Source: Acidobacteriaceae bacterium (GTDB lineage Bacteria > Acidobacteriota > Terriglobia > Terriglobales > Acidobacteriaceae). From it: a stretch of DNA of 6,309 bases. Positions 6,241 to 6,309 of this stretch are shown in pieces. The notes beneath the pieces are model-generated. The model was given only the letters and a program-made list of their open reading frames with translations. It ran no database searches and had not been told where the DNA came from. The stretch lies in assembly GCA_003135495.1 (NCBI GenBank), contig PLBX01000164.1, positions 19,651-25,959 of the forward strand. Reading direction: 5' to 3'. Made by a program: the position numbers and the translations under genes. Position 1 is the first letter of the stretch, and the number at the start of each line of letters is the position of its first letter.

Positions 6241-6309
6241 TGGCAAACTTCGCCGCCAAGTCAAAATCCGCGCGTGTAGAGACGGGGATTTCTCCGTCTC
6301 GGCTGCGGG
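6240..6309 (+). CDS. Possible start of a following gene (cut by window edge)
   Basis: ATG 6240 overlaps the asd stop as TGATG, and the frame stays open for 23 codons to the window end. An AAGGGA at 6223-6228 is 11 bases upstream, which is farther than ideal. The peptide (MANFAAKSKSARVETG...) matches no family I recognise. In particular, it lacks the aspartokinase start one might expect beside asd. Nearly half of it is hairpin sequence, so the open frame may be chance. Confidence 0.2.
   Translation, partial: MANFAAKSKSARVETGISPSRLR
6279..6300 (+). repeat. Perfect 7-bp hairpin downstream of asd
   Basis: GAGACGG (6279-6285) and CCGTCTC (6294-6300) are perfect inverted repeats around the 8-base loop GGATTTCT. 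The stem is GC-rich. No T-run follows within the window (GGCTGCGGG instead), so a Rho-independent terminator is not supported on this strand. It may be part of a dispersed intergenic repeat, and the window ends too soon to define its boundary. Confidence 0.5.

Noticed and set aside
5827..6264. 145-codon open frame on the minus strand
   Set aside because: It is antisense to the catalytic C-terminal part of asd and has no recognisable motif.

Overview
The window carries six protein-coding genes, all on the + strand and closely spaced. It looks like a bacterial chromosome of moderately high GC. The best guess is Acidobacteriota (Terriglobia, Koribacter-like). This rests on three things: an ECF sigma / zinc-finger anti-sigma / DUF4097 cluster whose anti-sigma has a Ser/Thr/Pro-rich linker and a helical C-terminus; an archaeal/fungal-type aspartate-semialdehyde dehydrogenase; and short inverted repeats between genes. 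The assignment is inferred from remembered gene content, not from a marker gene.

Layout. Positions 2-574 hold an ECF sigma factor whose start lies left of the window. Next come a one-TM zinc anti-sigma factor (604-1431) and an exported DUF4097-like beta-repeat protein (1475-2401); these three form one regulatory operon. A 91-base gap contains a short tandem and inverted repeat that runs almost to the start of shikimate kinase aroK (2493-3083). The aroK stop overlaps the GTG start of an exported protein of unknown function (3080-3853). An 82-base gap follows, ending in a 12/13-base tandem repeat that touches the ATG of an AI-2E-family (PF01594) membrane permease (3936-5051). A 136-base gap holds a weak hairpin and an extended -10 promoter just upstream of asd (5188-6240). 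The last 69 bases contain a perfect 7-bp hairpin and possibly the first codons of another gene.

The first three genes plausibly form an envelope-stress circuit: the anti-sigma holds the sigma factor at the membrane, and the DUF4097 protein acts outside the cytoplasm. aroK (chorismate pathway) and asd (lysine/threonine/methionine and diaminopimelate) are housekeeping biosynthesis genes. The exported unknown and the permease between them have no evident biochemical link to either. No RNA gene, CRISPR array, transposase, phage gene or defence system was seen. The window is mostly ordinary; the points of interest are the short repeats at gene starts, the near-leaderless asd start and the translationally coupled unknown exported protein.
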